Positions 1 to 20,136 are shown, counted from the stretch's first letter. The stretch: DNA of 64,000 nucleotides from Rhabditoides inermis (GCA_963966185.1 CAWZYM010000312.1:600001-664000); one strand, 5' to 3'. Numbers and translations are program-made. The notes: generated by a model not told the origin, from the letters alone.

Positions 1-87
1 TCGTTTACCTTTATACTGACTGCTACAAACAACATAACAAAACAGTGTAACCTAGGCTGCAATCAATTGTATAAAAAGAACCTTTAC

Positions 88-144
88 AGTGACGGCAGCA
101 GTGAGTGCAACGCTAATAAGCAAGAGAAGAAGAAGTCGAAGCAT
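88..144 (-). CDS. First coding exon of a secreted or membrane protein (rest lies off the left edge)
   Basis: The minus-strand ATG at 144 opens a 19-codon exon whose translation is almost entirely hydrophobic (Met-Leu-Arg followed by six Leu, then Ile-Ser-Val-Ala-Leu-Thr-Ala-Ala-Val). This is a typical signal peptide with small residues near the expected cleavage site. The exon ends in phase 0 at a GTAAAG donor just left of position 88. The rest of the gene must lie beyond position 1, so its family cannot be named. It is divergent from the acid phosphatase gene at 648. An alternative is a fortuitous hydrophobic frame; the donor fit and the divergent position argue against that. Confidence 0.5.
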
Positions 145-647
145 GGTGCTTGAGTCAGTAAAAATAAGTGTGAGCTGCCGCTGCTTCTTCGATTTATAAA
201 GACCTTTGACATCTGGCACATCTTGCGTTTCGATAGAAAAGTGAAAACACACAGCTTGCCATCTATTTGAAAACACATGTGTTTTTTTCCATGTCACTCA
301 ATCGTTGTCAAAAAAAGTTCCACCAACCACATAATTACGCTGTTGGGTGTAACCACAAAAGATTTGGTGAAAACAGATCCCATGACCTATTCAATAAAGT
401 TTTTGCCATGGAAAAGTCAAGAAAGCCTGGTTTGCCGCTATCAGCCTATCATCTGACCGCTGTCCATATCTTATCAGCTCCTATCAGCTCCACAATCCCT
501 AACAATGTGCCGGTCACTCGCGCATTTTCCTAGTGTTCAGTTCATAACAAGTTCTCTTCTATTGTACTTGTTCTTTTTTAAATTCCAATAAAAGTAATAT
601 CTATATATAACAGTATAAGAAACATTCAAGTTCTTCTCTCTTTCAGA
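145..647. promoter_or_regulatory. Intergenic stretch between divergent starts, likely shared promoter
   Basis: About 500 bp separate the minus-strand signal-peptide exon from the plus-strand phosphatase ATG. It is AT-rich, with TATA-like runs around 600-610. No RNA gene or convincing additional ORF is seen. The TTTCAG at 641-646, one base before the ATG at 648, reads as a 3' splice site. With no upstream exon evident, it could be a trans-splicing acceptor or the end of a 5' UTR intron. Confidence 0.4.
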
Positions 648-1748
648 ATGCGCCAATTACTCGCACTTTTACTATTCACTGCTTCGATTGCTTCAAAGAG
701 AAATCACGTCCACTCTCACGTTCGCTCGCACAATCGCAATCATCAGGGAGATGAGGTGTACAGGTGAGGAATCTCTCTCTCTCTCTCTCTCCCCTCTCCC
801 TCTCCCTCTCTCGTTCTATAATTACAATACAATCACTACCGAGCAAATCCATGGTCACTTAAAAGCGTAAGAGCACACGTATCCATCCTTTTCCTAGCTG
901 GCCCTCAAGAGAAAAAGAGGAAGAGTTTAGGAAACTTCCGTTGTAGTCATTTGCAATGCGTGTTCGCTGAGACTACTCTTCTCTGTTTCCAGCTGGCCCT
1001 CTCTCCACCCTTCCCGCACCCCCGCCTGGTTGGCCCGCGACGACCCCAACCACGGACCCCAGTACCCACAGCCCGAGCAGATACACCTGAGCTATGCAGG
1101 TGGGAGGGGTGTTTACCTGTTTACTTTGTTTACCTTGTGTACTTTGTTTACCTTTTCACCTTGCTTACCCTATTTGGCTTGTTTTCTGGTTTGTTTACCT
1201 TGTTTACCTTGTGTACTTTGTTTACCTCTCCACCTTGCTTACCTTATGCTGTTTGTTTACATGTTTGTTTACATCTTGTTTCCAGGTGATCCGACTCGTA
1301 TGTGGGTGACGTGGTTGACCTTCGACGACACTCTCACTGCCACGGTGGAGTACGGAGAGAGGCGGCTGGAGAAGAGTGCCGAGGTGGGTAAAGTAAGAAA
1401 AATTTGGCCAGGCGCGAAGCCGCCGCAGCGCGCGGGTATGTGATACGCGACGCGGCGTTCGAATTTCTCTTTTCTGGTAGTCTATTCGCGTCTCTGACCG
1501 TGAAAAGAGGACGCGGTGGACTTTTGATCTCGCTTCATTTGCACAATGATCAAATAGCAAAATTGACATAGATGCCAAAACACCCATTTGTCTTGTCTTC
1601 AGGGCAAGATCTCGATATTCGTAGATGGGCAGAAGGACAGCAAGTGGCGATACATCTGCAGAGTTCTACTGAAGGGACTCGAACCGGGAAAGACATATCG
1701 TCAGTCCTCGCACCTATCTCTCTCTCCTTCTCCCTCTCTCTCCCTCTG

Positions 1749-1792
<44 letters not shown>

Positions 1793-2534
1793 TTCATTTC
1801 TCCAAACGCAGTAGTATTAAATCACGTTGTAGTCTGCAAGAATTGCGTTGAACAATAGCCCTTTTCTATATACCGCGTCATTGAAACGTACTTGTCATGT
1901 TCACAGGCTACCACGTGGGTTCTGTCTATGGCTGGAGCGCTATCTACGAGTTCACGGCTGTCAAGGTATCCCCCCCCCTCAACTTTCCGATCCCCAACTT
2001 TTCAGCCCCGTCCCGAAGGCGGCCTCAACCTCGCCATATTTGGAGGTGAATAATCAATCGATAATCGATCGATACTATTGATTGCAGACATGGGCAATGA
2101 GAACGCGCGGAGTCTGGGGCGGATTCAGAGACTGGCTCAGCAGGGGAAGATCGATGGGGTGCTGCATGTAGGTGAGAGAGGGAGAGAGAGAGAGAGAGAA
2201 AGTGGGAGAGGGAGAGAGAGAGAGGGGGGAGAGAATAATGATGCTGATGATTCTGATTTTTCAAGTACATTTCAGTGCAAAGATACTTATGCTCGTAACA
2301 CGCTGATTTCCCCAATTCGCCGGATGTATAGCTAACAATTGTATGAGGATGAAAGATTCGAAGAAAAAACAACAACAGCGAATAGTTCTGATAGTTTTAG
2401 CAATGTTAAGAGAAACAATTGTTCGAGATATTAATTTCATTGTTTCCAGGCGATCTGGCCTACAACATGGACGAGAATGGAGGAGCGATGGGGGATGAGT
2501 TCATGCGACAGGTAGGGAGGGTGGAGAGAGAGAC

Positions 2535-2578
<44 letters not shown>

Positions 2579-4495
2579 AAAGAGAGAACACTCCTTTTAT
2601 CCTTCATCGCTAACTCAACACTCACCATACGTTTCAACCCCTCATACATCTCCAAGCGATTGGACTGGAATGCAATGTTTTGGAAAAGCTGAAAACCACA
2701 CATCTGGATCGACATATCCATAAATCAATGGACATAAAGCACAGTATACCGACCGTCTTCTGCAGATCGAGCCAGTGGCGGCGTACATCCCGTACATGAC
2801 ATCGGTGGGCAACCACGAGGCCTTCAACAACTTCACCCACTACGTCAACCGGTTCACCATGCCTGGAGGCGAGAAGAATCTATTCTATAGGTGGGATATC
2901 TATGCATTTTGTTTCAAACAATTTGTTTCATCCATACGTTTCAGCTACACAACTAATATTTTCTAGAGTCATACAATCGTCGTGAAGTTGCATTTTTCCA
3001 GCAAATTTTTAAAATAACATAAACATTGAATGATTTTTTAACTTTGATTTGGGCGAATGATTAATGCATTCAAAAGCGAGTCATCCTATCGTCATACGTT
3101 TCAGCTGCACAATTAATTATTCGGCAATCATGAACTGACAATTCCCTGATAGTCTTCGCCGGCTAACAAAAATACACATAAACATTTAATGTTCACTATA
3201 TCGCAGCTACGACCTGGACCAAGTGCATTTCATCTCGTTCTCCACTGAGTTCTACTTCTTCACCCAGTATGGATGGGAGCAGATCGGGCGGCAGTGGAAC
3301 TGGCTCATCAACGATCTCAAGGTGGAGGTGGAGGCTCTCTCCCTCTCTCTTCTCTCTCTCTCTCTCTCTCTCCCTCTCTCTCTCTCCCTCTCTCTCTATC
3401 TCTCTCTTTCCTTCTCTTCCTTCTCTCACATGTAGGTCGAATGAAGAACGCGGATCAGAAAGACGAAGACCCTGTGATTGATTTCAGAAGGCGAACGCGA
3501 ACCGGCACAACGTTCCGTGGATAGTAACGCTGGGTCACCGCCCGATGTACTGCTCCGACTTTGACGGAGACGACTGCACCAAGTACGAGAGCGTGGTGCG
3601 TTCTTCTTTTATTTATATGATGTCCTTGTACTACTCTTGACACATATTTGAAACTGACACGCTTTAAACTGACACGGAAAAAGTGACACGTCGCGTCAGC
3701 GACTGACGAAAACTGACAGGGATTGGGAATAGCACACAAGCCACTGTGTTGTTTGTGCTACAGCTACTGGTCTAGTAAATGAAAACAAAACGTCATTGAG
3801 TGTGAGATTTGCAGACAGAATATTCCTAGTCTATATAGATCCTACCATATTTCAGATCCGCACTGGTCTGCCGAAGACACACGCCTATGGTCTGGAGAAG
3901 CTGTTCTATGAATACGGGGTCGACCTCGAATTCTGGGCACATGAACACACATATGAGAGGTTCTATCCAGTGTTCAACAGGACGGTGGGTGGAGAGAGAG
4001 AGGAGAGGGGAGAGAGAGGGAGGGAGGGAGGAGAGAGAGAGGGAGGGGAGAGAGAGAGAGAGCGAGGAGAGAGAGAGAGAGTCCTCCTACAGGTCTTCAA
4101 GGGCAGCCAGGGAGCGTACATCGACCCACCAGCTCCAGTCCACATCGTCAGTGGATCCGCGGTACGTTTGTTTCAGATGTTACGTTTCAACCGCGCATCA
4201 AATAACAGTCAGCTACGTTTTCGGTAATTTGTACCATACCATTCGCCTTTGTGATTATAGTTTCATAGTTATCAATTCTAACAAACTAACCATGCACATA
4301 CTTTTTCGGTCTCGAGTAATACAACTTCTGTGTTCAATGCAGGAAGACTTTATACGAGATTCCCGTGCAATAATTGAGCATAATCGTTATTATAGCTTAC
4401 CATTTGAGGGATGTCGCGAGAACACGGATACCTTCATTGAACATCCAGGACCGTGGTCCGCATTCCGGTCGTCCAATTATGGGTGAGAGAGAAAT

Positions 4496-4531
<36 letters not shown>

Positions 4532-5018
4532 GGAGAGAGAAAGAGGAGAGAGAGAATTCCTCGCAGTTTCGGCATCATCCGTGCCTACAACGCCACCCAC
4601 CTCCACTTCCAACAAGTAGCTGCCAGCTCGGTGAGTATTTTATATTTATATGAAGCCATCGTCTGTTAATTATGAGATGAATATTCTGGTTCTGAAACAT
4701 TTGATTCTGATTCTGAAGCAATTGTCCTTGCTGATTACCAGTTAATTCATAAATGTATCATATACGAAAGACATGAAACGCATCAAATAACTTTGTTGTC
4801 AACAAACTAGATTAAAAAAGAGTGTGGGTTTGGAACCAACTCTTTGTTTGCAGGAAGATGTGGAGGATGAAATGTGGCTGGTTCGCCACCGGCACGGCTA
4901 CTCTTCCGCGGACCTTCGCAGGCTGGCGAGGCAGGGAGACTACGTGCAAATGGACCACTGTCACCACCCCACCCACTGTCCCCACTCCCTGGAGTTCTAT
5001 GACAACATGGAACTGTAG
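648..5018 (+). CDS. Purple acid phosphatase, secreted or lysosomal (ACP7-like metallophosphoesterase)
   Basis: Hydrolyses phosphomonoesters with a two-metal (Fe-Fe or Fe-Zn/Mn) centre. Sixteen exons: 648-763, 993-1099, 1286-1383, 1603-1699, 1907-1965, 2006-2045, 2088-2171, 2450-2511, 2766-2890, 3207-3321, 3488-3595, 3856-3984, 4093-4161, 4409-4482, 4567-4630, 4854-5018; 503 aa. A signal peptide (residues 1-16) is followed by a His-rich linker and the fibronectin-like N-domain (QPEQIHLSYAG about 65-75). All family metal ligands are present: D173 (GDMG), D202 and Y205 (GDLAY), N237 (GNHE), H318 (LGHRP), H366 and H368 (AHEHTYER). A conserved GSAGCRE segment spans the exon 13-14 junction. The 3' splice site of exon 14 ends TTTGAG, not YAG; the only nearby alternative AG gives a stop. 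Seven introns carry GA or CT microsatellites next to the donor. Family assignment is firm; substrate and localisation are inferred. Confidence 0.95.
772..815. repeat. CT microsatellite at the donor side of phosphatase intron 1
   Basis: (CT)n-type pyrimidine run on the plus strand beginning about 8 bp after the GTGAGG donor at 764. One of seven such runs in this gene. Confidence 0.85.
1713..1800. repeat. CT microsatellite, phosphatase intron 4
   Basis: Long CTCTCT run starting about 15 bp after the donor at 1700. Confidence 0.85.
2172..2232. repeat. GA microsatellite, phosphatase intron 7
   Basis: The GTGAGA donor itself runs directly into the GAGAGA array. Confidence 0.85.
2517..2588. repeat. 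GA microsatellite, phosphatase intron 8
   Basis: The purine run begins within 10 bp of the GTAGGG donor at 2512. Confidence 0.85.
3335..3425. repeat. CT microsatellite, phosphatase intron 10
   Basis: The pyrimidine run begins about 12 bp after the donor at 3322. Confidence 0.85.
3990..4081. repeat. GA microsatellite, phosphatase intron 12
   Basis: The purine run begins about 8 bp after the GTGGGT donor at 3985 and nearly fills the 108-bp intron. Confidence 0.85.
4483..4554. repeat. GA microsatellite, phosphatase intron 14
   Basis: The GTGAGA donor is continuous with the GAGAGA array. Confidence 0.85.
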
Positions 5019-5748
5019 TGTTGTGAAGCTATTGGCAATTAGTGTTTGTATAATACTGGATAAACTGTAATCTGTGATCGTGGTTTGAAACCGCTAAGAT
5101 GATTGGAGCGCATGTCAACCAAAAGTCGTCGGCGGTCCTCAAGCCTATAGCCTGCGCCAGAGCGATAGTTTTCGATCTACCTCGCTTGCAGTTCGAAATA
5201 CGGTGCCATAACCGTCTGCCTCTCTTGTTTTGCGCGCTATTGCCGAGAGCTGACTCTCCGTCTTCCTCTGATCTACCCCGCAGCGCGCAACTTATTGCGA
5301 GCATAGAACTGTAGGTTTCTTCCCGCCAACCACTGATCCTTAGCCCTCCGCATTGCAAGGGAGAATAGAGAGGGAGGGGAGGGAGGGAGAGAGAGGGGGA
5401 GGGTGGAGAGAGAGAATGGGAAAAGAAGGAAGGGAGAGAGGGAGAAAGAGAGGGAGGAGGGTAACTGTAATTTGACCGCCGAAGGCCGAAGTTGCAAGCA
5501 AGGCTGCGAGATTACTATCAAACTTGCAAGCTTCTGCTACAAATTGCGAATATTGCCAGACTGCAACAAAATTGCGACATTTGGCAGACTGTGGAAACTG
5601 TAAGCTCCTGACTGCGAAAGTTGTCGTCCACATTCGCTCTCTGGAATCTATGGAGGCAGTGGACAGATCTCATATTATATCCATCACAATTCTTTATCAT
5701 CACAGTCGAGAGATCACAGTTGTCTGTTTGGCAGTGAGTCGTTGTCGC
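5019..5748. other. Convergent intergenic region between phosphatase and MAP kinase 3' ends
   Basis: Holds the 3' UTRs of two converging genes and a GA-rich stretch at about 5341-5465. No canonical AATAAA was seen in the first 100 bp past either stop. The open frames here have no recognisable features. Confidence 0.6.
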
Positions 5749-13842
<8,094 letters not shown>

Positions 13843-14500
13843 TGTTCTATGAAAAATGTGTGTTGGCCGAAAGTTTTCGCATTTCAGGCCCGTATATCCC
13901 TGACCGGAAGTGAGATCGATCACTGATAAATCCCTGATAAGACAATAATCTCAGAAAATGCGCGGAGAATCGTGGTAATTCAAAGATAACGCAAATAACA
14001 CCTGGGCGTCTTCTTAACACCTGTGAGTCTATTGATTATATCAGCTGATTTGATATTGATTTGAAATGTGGGGGTAGAGTGCGGTGGAGAAAAACGATGA
14101 TCGAAAGACGAGACAGGAGAGAGAGAAGAAGAAAAGACAGACGGCGGAACTTGTTTCAACGATTGCCGAGATGTGACGCATCTCTCATCTACTATCAAAT
14201 CAATTATCAACAGCACATTGATCACTTGTCGGATTGATCGATTGGCGAGTTGTCGGGAATATGGCAAGAGAGAGAGAGAGTGAGGGTGAGGAGAGGGTGC
14301 AGACATGTCGGGGGATAAGTGGCTGCGCTTGAGACACATGAGAGAGACACACGCAATTTACAGTTCGCCGATCTCTCTCTCTCTCTCTCTTTATGAAAAA
14401 TCACAACGACTCTATTTTACACTTTATCAATACATTACAACGAATAAATACATTGAGCATTGTGGTCCGTGTTCTGATCAGTGTGTAGTTTCTGTTGTGC
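13843..14500. other. Intergenic region between ECH1 3' end and MAP kinase start (both minus)
   Basis: Contains a short CT run at about 14371-14389 and no convincing gene. The sense sequence just before the kinase ATG (TTTTCATAG) could be a splice or trans-splice acceptor. Open frames here have no recognisable features. Confidence 0.5.
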
Positions 14501-15339
14501 TCATAGCTTGGAGAACTTGGGCATGGGCTGTTTCATCATAGAAGCGGCGGCCGACATCGGCAGGTCCTCAGTCAGCAGCTGCGACGCGTTCCACGTAGCC
14601 TAGAAGAGATACTGTACTTTGAAAGGAGTACGGTACTTTGAAACTGGATACGGTAGATAATGTGAAAGGCAAAAAAGATACCATATATACTGTGCATTCA
14701 TAAACGACAGTATGACCAAACTACAATTCGTTCAAATATATGACCGTTTTCATACGTTTCAGCATGCGCTTAAGAATTGCCGAACTACCGCTTACGCAAT
14801 CCCTCTTTCATTTGGGCCTAATAAATAAATAAATGAATGAATAATGAAATAACAAATAAAACAACAATAATACGTCGTATACATACATAATAATACAATT
14901 AATTTCAGCGTTCACATAACAATCACCGATCTATAGACTGAACATTATTCTGTTCGTATAGAGAAGAATAGAACTAAATAGAAAAGTACCAATAAGCAAA
15001 ACACCCACAATGTAGTCGAGCGACTCGTCGACGGTGTGGTCGCGCGCGTAGATCAGATTCACCTGGAATTGATCGATAAATCGATAATCAATCAATCAAT
15101 ACCTTCGTGCCCTGCACGGCGACCGGCGACTTCTCGGCGATGAACGCGGCCAGCTTCTTCACCTGGAAGATATTGATTTATCGATTGATTGTGTAAATAG
15201 ATAAATCGATCTCACCTCGCGCATCATCTCATCGTAGTCGCCGTAGACGCGGCTGACAAAGTCTGAAAGAGCGGGGTTGGAGAAGAAAGATACAGAGAGA
15301 CACACAGAGAGAGACAACCAGAAGGCAGACGGAGAGAGG

Positions 15340-15390
<51 letters not shown>

Positions 15391-16019
15391 GAAGAAAAAG
15401 AAACATACAGAGAAAAAAAGGGAGGTGGAGAGAGAGAGAGGGAGAGAGAGGGAGGGAGGGAGGGAGATAGAGAGACAGAGAGGAAAGAGAGGAAAGAGAG
15501 ATATAGAGAGAGAGAACGAGAGGACCCACTGTTGGTGTGTGCCTCTTCGGCGGAGAAGTTCCTGGCGGTGAAGGCGAGCTCGCGCAGCCACGACTCGTTG
15601 CCGACGATCTGAGGGGACCTCTCTCTCTCCTCTCTCTCTCTCCCTCTCTTCTATCCCCCTCTCTCTCCTAACTCTCTCTCCCTCTCTCCCTCTCTCCCTC
15701 CCTATCTCTTTCTCCTCACCTTGGGCATCCTGTTGAGTGTTCCGACGTCGGCAGCCAATCCCACATCCACCTCCTGAATACATAGGTTTCACGCAGAACG
15801 TAAATACACTTACGAACCACTGGTGGCAATGAATGGAAGCTTGTGTGGTTTTAGAATATAAAAACTGATATCCTTTAATCATCACTCATCCCCTCACCTT
15901 GATGCTGAACAGCGTGTCCTTGGTGCAGTGTCTGATGTCGCAGGCGGAAGCGATGTCAATCGCCCCACCAAGCGCATAGCCGTGCATCGCAGCGATCACT
16001 GGCTTGCAGCACTGCAAGA

Positions 16020-16071
<52 letters not shown>

Positions 16072-17146
16072 GGACACAGAGAGAGGGAGAGAGATAGAGA
16101 GATGCGAGATGCCCCCGCACCTTCTCGATCTCCGTGAACTGCTGCTGCATGAACAGGATCTGTCGCTTGAGGTTGCGCGCCTTCCTCGCTATGTCCTCTC
16201 CCTCCTCCACTGTCACCAGACTCGTCAGAGTGCCGGCTGGAATGGATCGAATCATACTACCGTAACCCTAAGCGGGTGAAGTTGATCAAAACAATCTCCT
16301 ACCGTACCAATTAGCAAATGGAGTAGGTCAAACTACTATCCTACCGTAACCCTTAGCAAATGGTCACTGTATTCTCCTACCGTAACCCTGACAGTATGCC
16401 AATCTCTTCTTCCCACCCACCCTTGACGTCGAGTCCTGTGGTGAAGCACCTTCCCTCGCCGGATAGGACGACCACACGCACAGCCGGGTCGGCGTCGAGA
16501 CGACGGAACGCCGCGCCGATCTCACTGCAATATGAATAATGGTATTTATGTAGTTTATTTATTATGTAGTTTTAGTTTATTGTAGTTAATTTATTTATGT
16601 AGTTGTTTGGCAAACTTAAAACTGAACTCTTTATTTAATAAAGACTATTTTGAAACGATGAAACGCCACGCCGATCTGACTGGAACTGTATTCATGAACA
16701 GAATTTAATTTTAAAGAATTTATGTGGTTAATATATGGCAAAAATGATAGTTGAACTGTTATACATTATAAACTGTTGTTTGAAATGTTTGAAAGTAGTG
16801 ATCATCATAATAAGTTTTATTCATAAACAGAATCTGATAACACCATAACTCCCAGTGCTCTGCACTGCAATACCAACATTTTATGATAATGATTATCATA
16901 AGCAAAATGCGGGAAAAAAAATCTTCTGCAAGTTGTCTACCCATTGATCATTGTCAACCATTGATCATGTCATTTGATACCACTAATAAAGTATATACAG
17001 GTTGGGAGTCGAAAAGGGAGTTCACTAACGCACCCCCATATCTCGATGTTCAACGCGTTGAGCTGCTTGGGCCGGTTGAGTCGCACGTGGGCGACGCCCT
17101 CGGAGGAGACGTCGACGAGCAGGTGGGGGAAGGAGTAGAGGGACAT
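14501..17146 (-). CDS. ECH1: Delta(3,5)-delta(2,4)-dienoyl-CoA isomerase, peroxisomal
   Basis: Crotonase-fold enzyme that shifts conjugated double bonds so unsaturated fatty acids can enter beta-oxidation. Exons in order: 17034-17146, 16421-16524, 16121-16236, 15898-16011, 15720-15773, 15530-15608, 15216-15262, 15103-15162, 15009-15062, 14501-14599; 279 aa. The catalytic acids of rat ECH1 align as D130 (AIDIASACDIR), E150 (KEVDVG) and D158 (GLAADVG). The oxyanion-hole GYALGG is at 122-127. The segments SPVAVQGTK and RDHTVDESLDY are close to vertebrate ECH1. The last three residues are SKL, the type 1 peroxisomal signal. There is no N-terminal mitochondrial extension: Met1 is at the start of the crotonase domain and the ATG directly follows CTGTAG, a possible trans-splice acceptor. 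Confidence 0.95.
15290..15525. repeat. GA-rich simple repeat in ECH1 intron
   Basis: In the sense direction CT, beginning within about 10 bp of the GTGGGT donor at 15529. Confidence 0.85.
15616..15718. repeat. CT-rich simple repeat in ECH1 intron
   Basis: In the sense direction GA, continuous with the GTGAGG donor at 15719. Confidence 0.85.
16021..16102. repeat. CT then GA simple repeat in ECH1 intron
   Basis: A CT run at 16021-16071 followed by GA-rich sequence. It spans most of the intron between exons 16121-16236 and 15898-16011. Confidence 0.8.
16262..16392. repeat. CTACCGTAACCC-type short repeats in ECH1 intron
   Basis: Four spaced copies of CTACCGTA, three extended to CTACCGTAACCC, separated by partly repeated spacer with AATTAGCAAATGG-like sequence. 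Confidence 0.6.
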
Positions 17147-17249
17147 CTACAGAATGAAAGGTGAATGATCAAAACGACAAAAACATGAACACAACGAAAC
17201 GGTATTGCTGTTTGTATGGAAAGAGAAGGATTTGAGGTTGACGACCAGC

Positions 17250-17430
17250 AGGTGAAGGAAGGAGTAGGAGGACATCTGTCAGGGGAGGTGAACGACAAAG
17301 CAAAGACGGCCACAGTTAACGATAAGAAGAACGGCACGGTTGTGATGTTTGTATGAAAAGAGAAGGATGTGACTGAGCTCTGAGCAGCAGGTGCGGGAAG
17401 GAGTGGGAGGACATCTGGGAGAGATGGAGA
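17250..17430 (-). repeat. Two decayed copies of the ECH1 first-exon start
   Basis: The sense sequence around the true ATG (17146; Met-Ser-Leu-Tyr-Ser-Phe-Pro-His-Leu-Leu) recurs upstream with ATGs at 17275 (Met-Ser-Ser-Tyr-Ser-Phe-Leu-His-Leu-Leu) and 17414 (Met-Ser-Ser-His-Ser-Phe-Pro-His-Leu-Leu). The spacings are 129 and 139 bp. Sequence downstream of each copy diverges from the crotonase domain, so they are partial tandem duplicates of the promoter and start region. Confidence 0.7.
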
Positions 17431-18066
17431 GTGTGAGATGTAAGCAAGACGACAACAAGGGAGAGGTGCGAGGGAGGACATGTGAAAATGAGAAACAATC
17501 GCGAAAAAAAAGACAATGAACACTAAACGATAAGTAGGAATGTATTTACGATGTTCGTAGACAGTGGACAACAACGACTTTGTTCCTTTTAATATGAGAG
17601 AAGAGAAGGAAGATATCTACCGAGGTAAAAAGAATAATGAAACGCGTGAAATGAGCTCATGACATGAGTGAGCGGAGCGATAAACGTATCAAGGACGAAA
17701 GCTCTGCGAATTACACGACATGAATTAGGAACCAGTACGGTGCCTAAATCATCATCTGGCTACATCGGAGCAGCAAATACCAACCTATAAAAGATGCGTT
17801 GATTTGTTCGGTGGTTGAGAACAGTGCGCTGTTTTCTCGTACATGTAGGTGTTTTTGATTTGATAAGAGAGAGACGAGAGAGACGAGCGGTGATAAGACT
17901 GACTACGCTGTACTCGAAGAGCGCCAAAACAAAGACGGCAAGAACGTATGAAGTTAATTTGCGTAGATTAACGAGTAGGATACTTTGCATAGGTACCAGA
18001 CTTCTGTTTCGAGTCGATGCGTGCTTGCCCGGTCCCAGTTCCCGCCATTCCATCAGTGAGGCAAGG
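17431..18066. promoter_or_regulatory. Divergent intergenic region between ECH1 and the Ser-rich coiled-coil gene
   Basis: Roughly 600 bp that must carry both promoters. A long open frame runs into the downstream gene from 17815, but I see no support for its translation above the ATG at 18067. No defined motif is claimed. Confidence 0.4.
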
Positions 18067-19815
18067 ATGAAGGGAGGCAGGGTGTGGCCACTCAATGACA
18101 ACAACTGCACACGCTCGGTCAACGAGGTAGCCTCCCTCCCTCTCCCCCCCTCTCTCTCTCTCTTCCCCTCTCTCTGTCTCTCTCTCATCTCTATCATCTC
18201 TCCTTCTCTCCCCCTCTTCATTTCTCTCTCTCCCTCTCCCTCACCGCCCTCTTTCCAGAGTTCCTCTTCAAGTCGTTCTTCCATCCCCGATGCGTCTTCT
18301 CTGTCCTCTTCCTACACGTCGTCTGGATCCTCCGCCACGTCATCTGCTTCCTCGTCGTCTGCTCTCTCGATGACGTCAACGTCTTCCGCCACGTCTTCTG
18401 TCGCGTCGTCGCAGAATCCTCCTCGTCTCGTCCGCGCCTCGACTTCTATCAAGAAGAAACACGCCATCATCAAGGCTCTCGAGGTATACTGTATTTACAG
18501 TACCCCTGGGTATACTGTATCTACCGTATTCCAGGAGAAGCTGGCCGATCGTCGCGCCAAGACCGAGAAGATTGTCGAAATCGAGAAATTCCTCGACTTT
18601 GTCGATTCGAGCACGGCTGCGATTCTCAAGGATGTGAGTACTGTAGTTAGGATTACTGTACCTACAGTATTCTGACTACAGTACTTTTTATAGCTCGGAG
18701 ATACGATTGATGAGCAGAGGGATCAGATGACTCGCCGCTTCTCTGGAAAGGTGGAGAAGGAGAAGCGAGTGGAGAAGAGGTATACGGTAGATGAGAAGAG
18801 TACTGTAGACTACAGTATATCATTGTAGGAAGTCGACGAAGACGAGTGTTCCCGTTTCGTCGAAAAATACGAAGGAGGACAATGCAAAGCTGCTCAAAAT
18901 GGAGAGACAGGTGAGAAAGAGAGAAATAGAGAGGAAGAGAAAGAGAGAGGGAGAGAGAGAGTGAGAGAGAGAAAGAGATTTCGCCCATTTCATGTCACGT
19001 TTCCCTTCCAGATCGGTCGTCTGGACCACATCGAGAGTCAGCTCAATGCCATCACAAACATGGCATGGCAGCAGGTCCGTCTCTCTCGCTCTCTCGCTCT
19101 CTCTCTCCCTCTCCCTCTCCCTCTCTCTCCCCCTCCCTCCCTTCCCTTCTCTCTTCCCCTCCCTCCCCTCTCCTTTCTCTCTCCCCCCCCCCTCTCTCTG
19201 TCTGTCTCTTTCCTTTCTCTCTCCTCTCTCTCACTCGCTCTCTCATCCTCTTCTCTCTCTCCCTCCCCTCCCCCTCCCTCCCCTCCCCTTTCTCTCCTCT
19301 CTCTCCCCCCCTCTCTCTCTCTCCCTCTCCCTCTCCCTCTTCCCCCCTCTCTACTTCCCTCTCAGACCCGTCCGCCGTCTTCCACCATGTCTGCTTCTTC
19401 TGTGTCGCAGGCTCCGCCCACTAAGGAGAAGTCATATGGACAGATCTACGGAGTCAACGAGGTCGATATCACATACAAGCAGGTAGAGAAAGAGAGGGGG
19501 GGAGAAAGGGAGGGGGAGAGAGAGGGGGAGAGGGAGAGAGGGAGAGAGAGGGGGAGAGAGGGGGAGAGAGGAGAACAGACAAACTCATATAGGCTGACGT
19601 GAAGATCCGCAAAGCTATGGATTCGCTGATCAAACTGCGGACTGAGCCTGCCGTCTACAGGTACTGTAGGCATCCGAGGAGTACTGTACCTACCGTATAC
19701 CTATTTGCAGGGCGCAGCCAGGCGGACTGTCTCATCCGCAGGAGATTGAGACTCTCATCGCCATTCTGTCTTCCTTCTCCGCCAAGCTCGGAACCATCGT
19801 AAGTCTCGCTCTCTT

Positions 19816-19862
<47 letters not shown>

Positions 19863-19988
19863 ACCCTCCCTCTCTAGACCTCTTCGTACCATCGTCATAT
19901 CGAGGTCCGCGATCGTCGCATGGATTCTTGCATCTTCTGTGACGGAGAGCCTTCCTCTTACAACTCTTCCATCATTCACCACCTCTGA
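18067..19988 (+). CDS. Unrecognised Ser-rich coiled-coil protein
   Basis: Ten exons: 18067-18126, 18259-18483, 18535-18633, 18694-18779, 18829-18910, 19012-19074, 19366-19482, 19593-19660, 19711-19798, 19878-19988; 332 aa. Residues 21-65 are a low-complexity Ser/Thr/Ala tract followed by a basic KKKHAIIKALE segment. About 76-210 are charged heptad-like helices (for example KIVEIEKFLDFVDSS and KLLKMERQIGRLDHIE), broken by a Ser/Pro-rich linker. The C-terminus has a further helical stretch and ends in a Cys-containing tail (CIFCDGEPSS). No catalytic or named domain was recognised. A scaffold role is only a guess. The start at 18067 was chosen because it opens a complete phase-0 first exon; an upstream in-frame ATG at 17815 exists. 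Confidence 0.75.
18128..18257. repeat. CT-rich intron 1 of the Ser-rich coiled-coil gene
   Basis: The pyrimidine repeat begins directly after the GTAGCC donor and continues to the acceptor. Confidence 0.85.
19077..19365. repeat. CT-rich intron 6 of the Ser-rich coiled-coil gene
   Basis: Nearly the whole 291-bp intron is CT/CCCT repeat, starting at the GTCCGT donor and ending in the CTCTCAG acceptor. Confidence 0.9.
19485..19582. repeat. GA-rich intron 7 of the Ser-rich coiled-coil gene
   Basis: The purine repeat is continuous with the GTAGAG donor at 19483. Confidence 0.85.
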
Positions 19989-20136
19989 TTACCGTAACCA
20001 TGCCCCCGTTACCGTACACCCGAACAAGATTACTAGACACTGTACTCTCTTAGAATGCCATGATTTTGACGACTAGCCACTCGAAATATCATCTCTTTCC
20101 TACTTTGGTTCGGTTTCAATTACTTGATTTGCTTAC

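Noticed and set aside
17050..17574. 174-codon minus-strand frame over the ECH1 start
   Set aside because: It shadows exon 1 in another frame and the tandem copies upstream; no family features.
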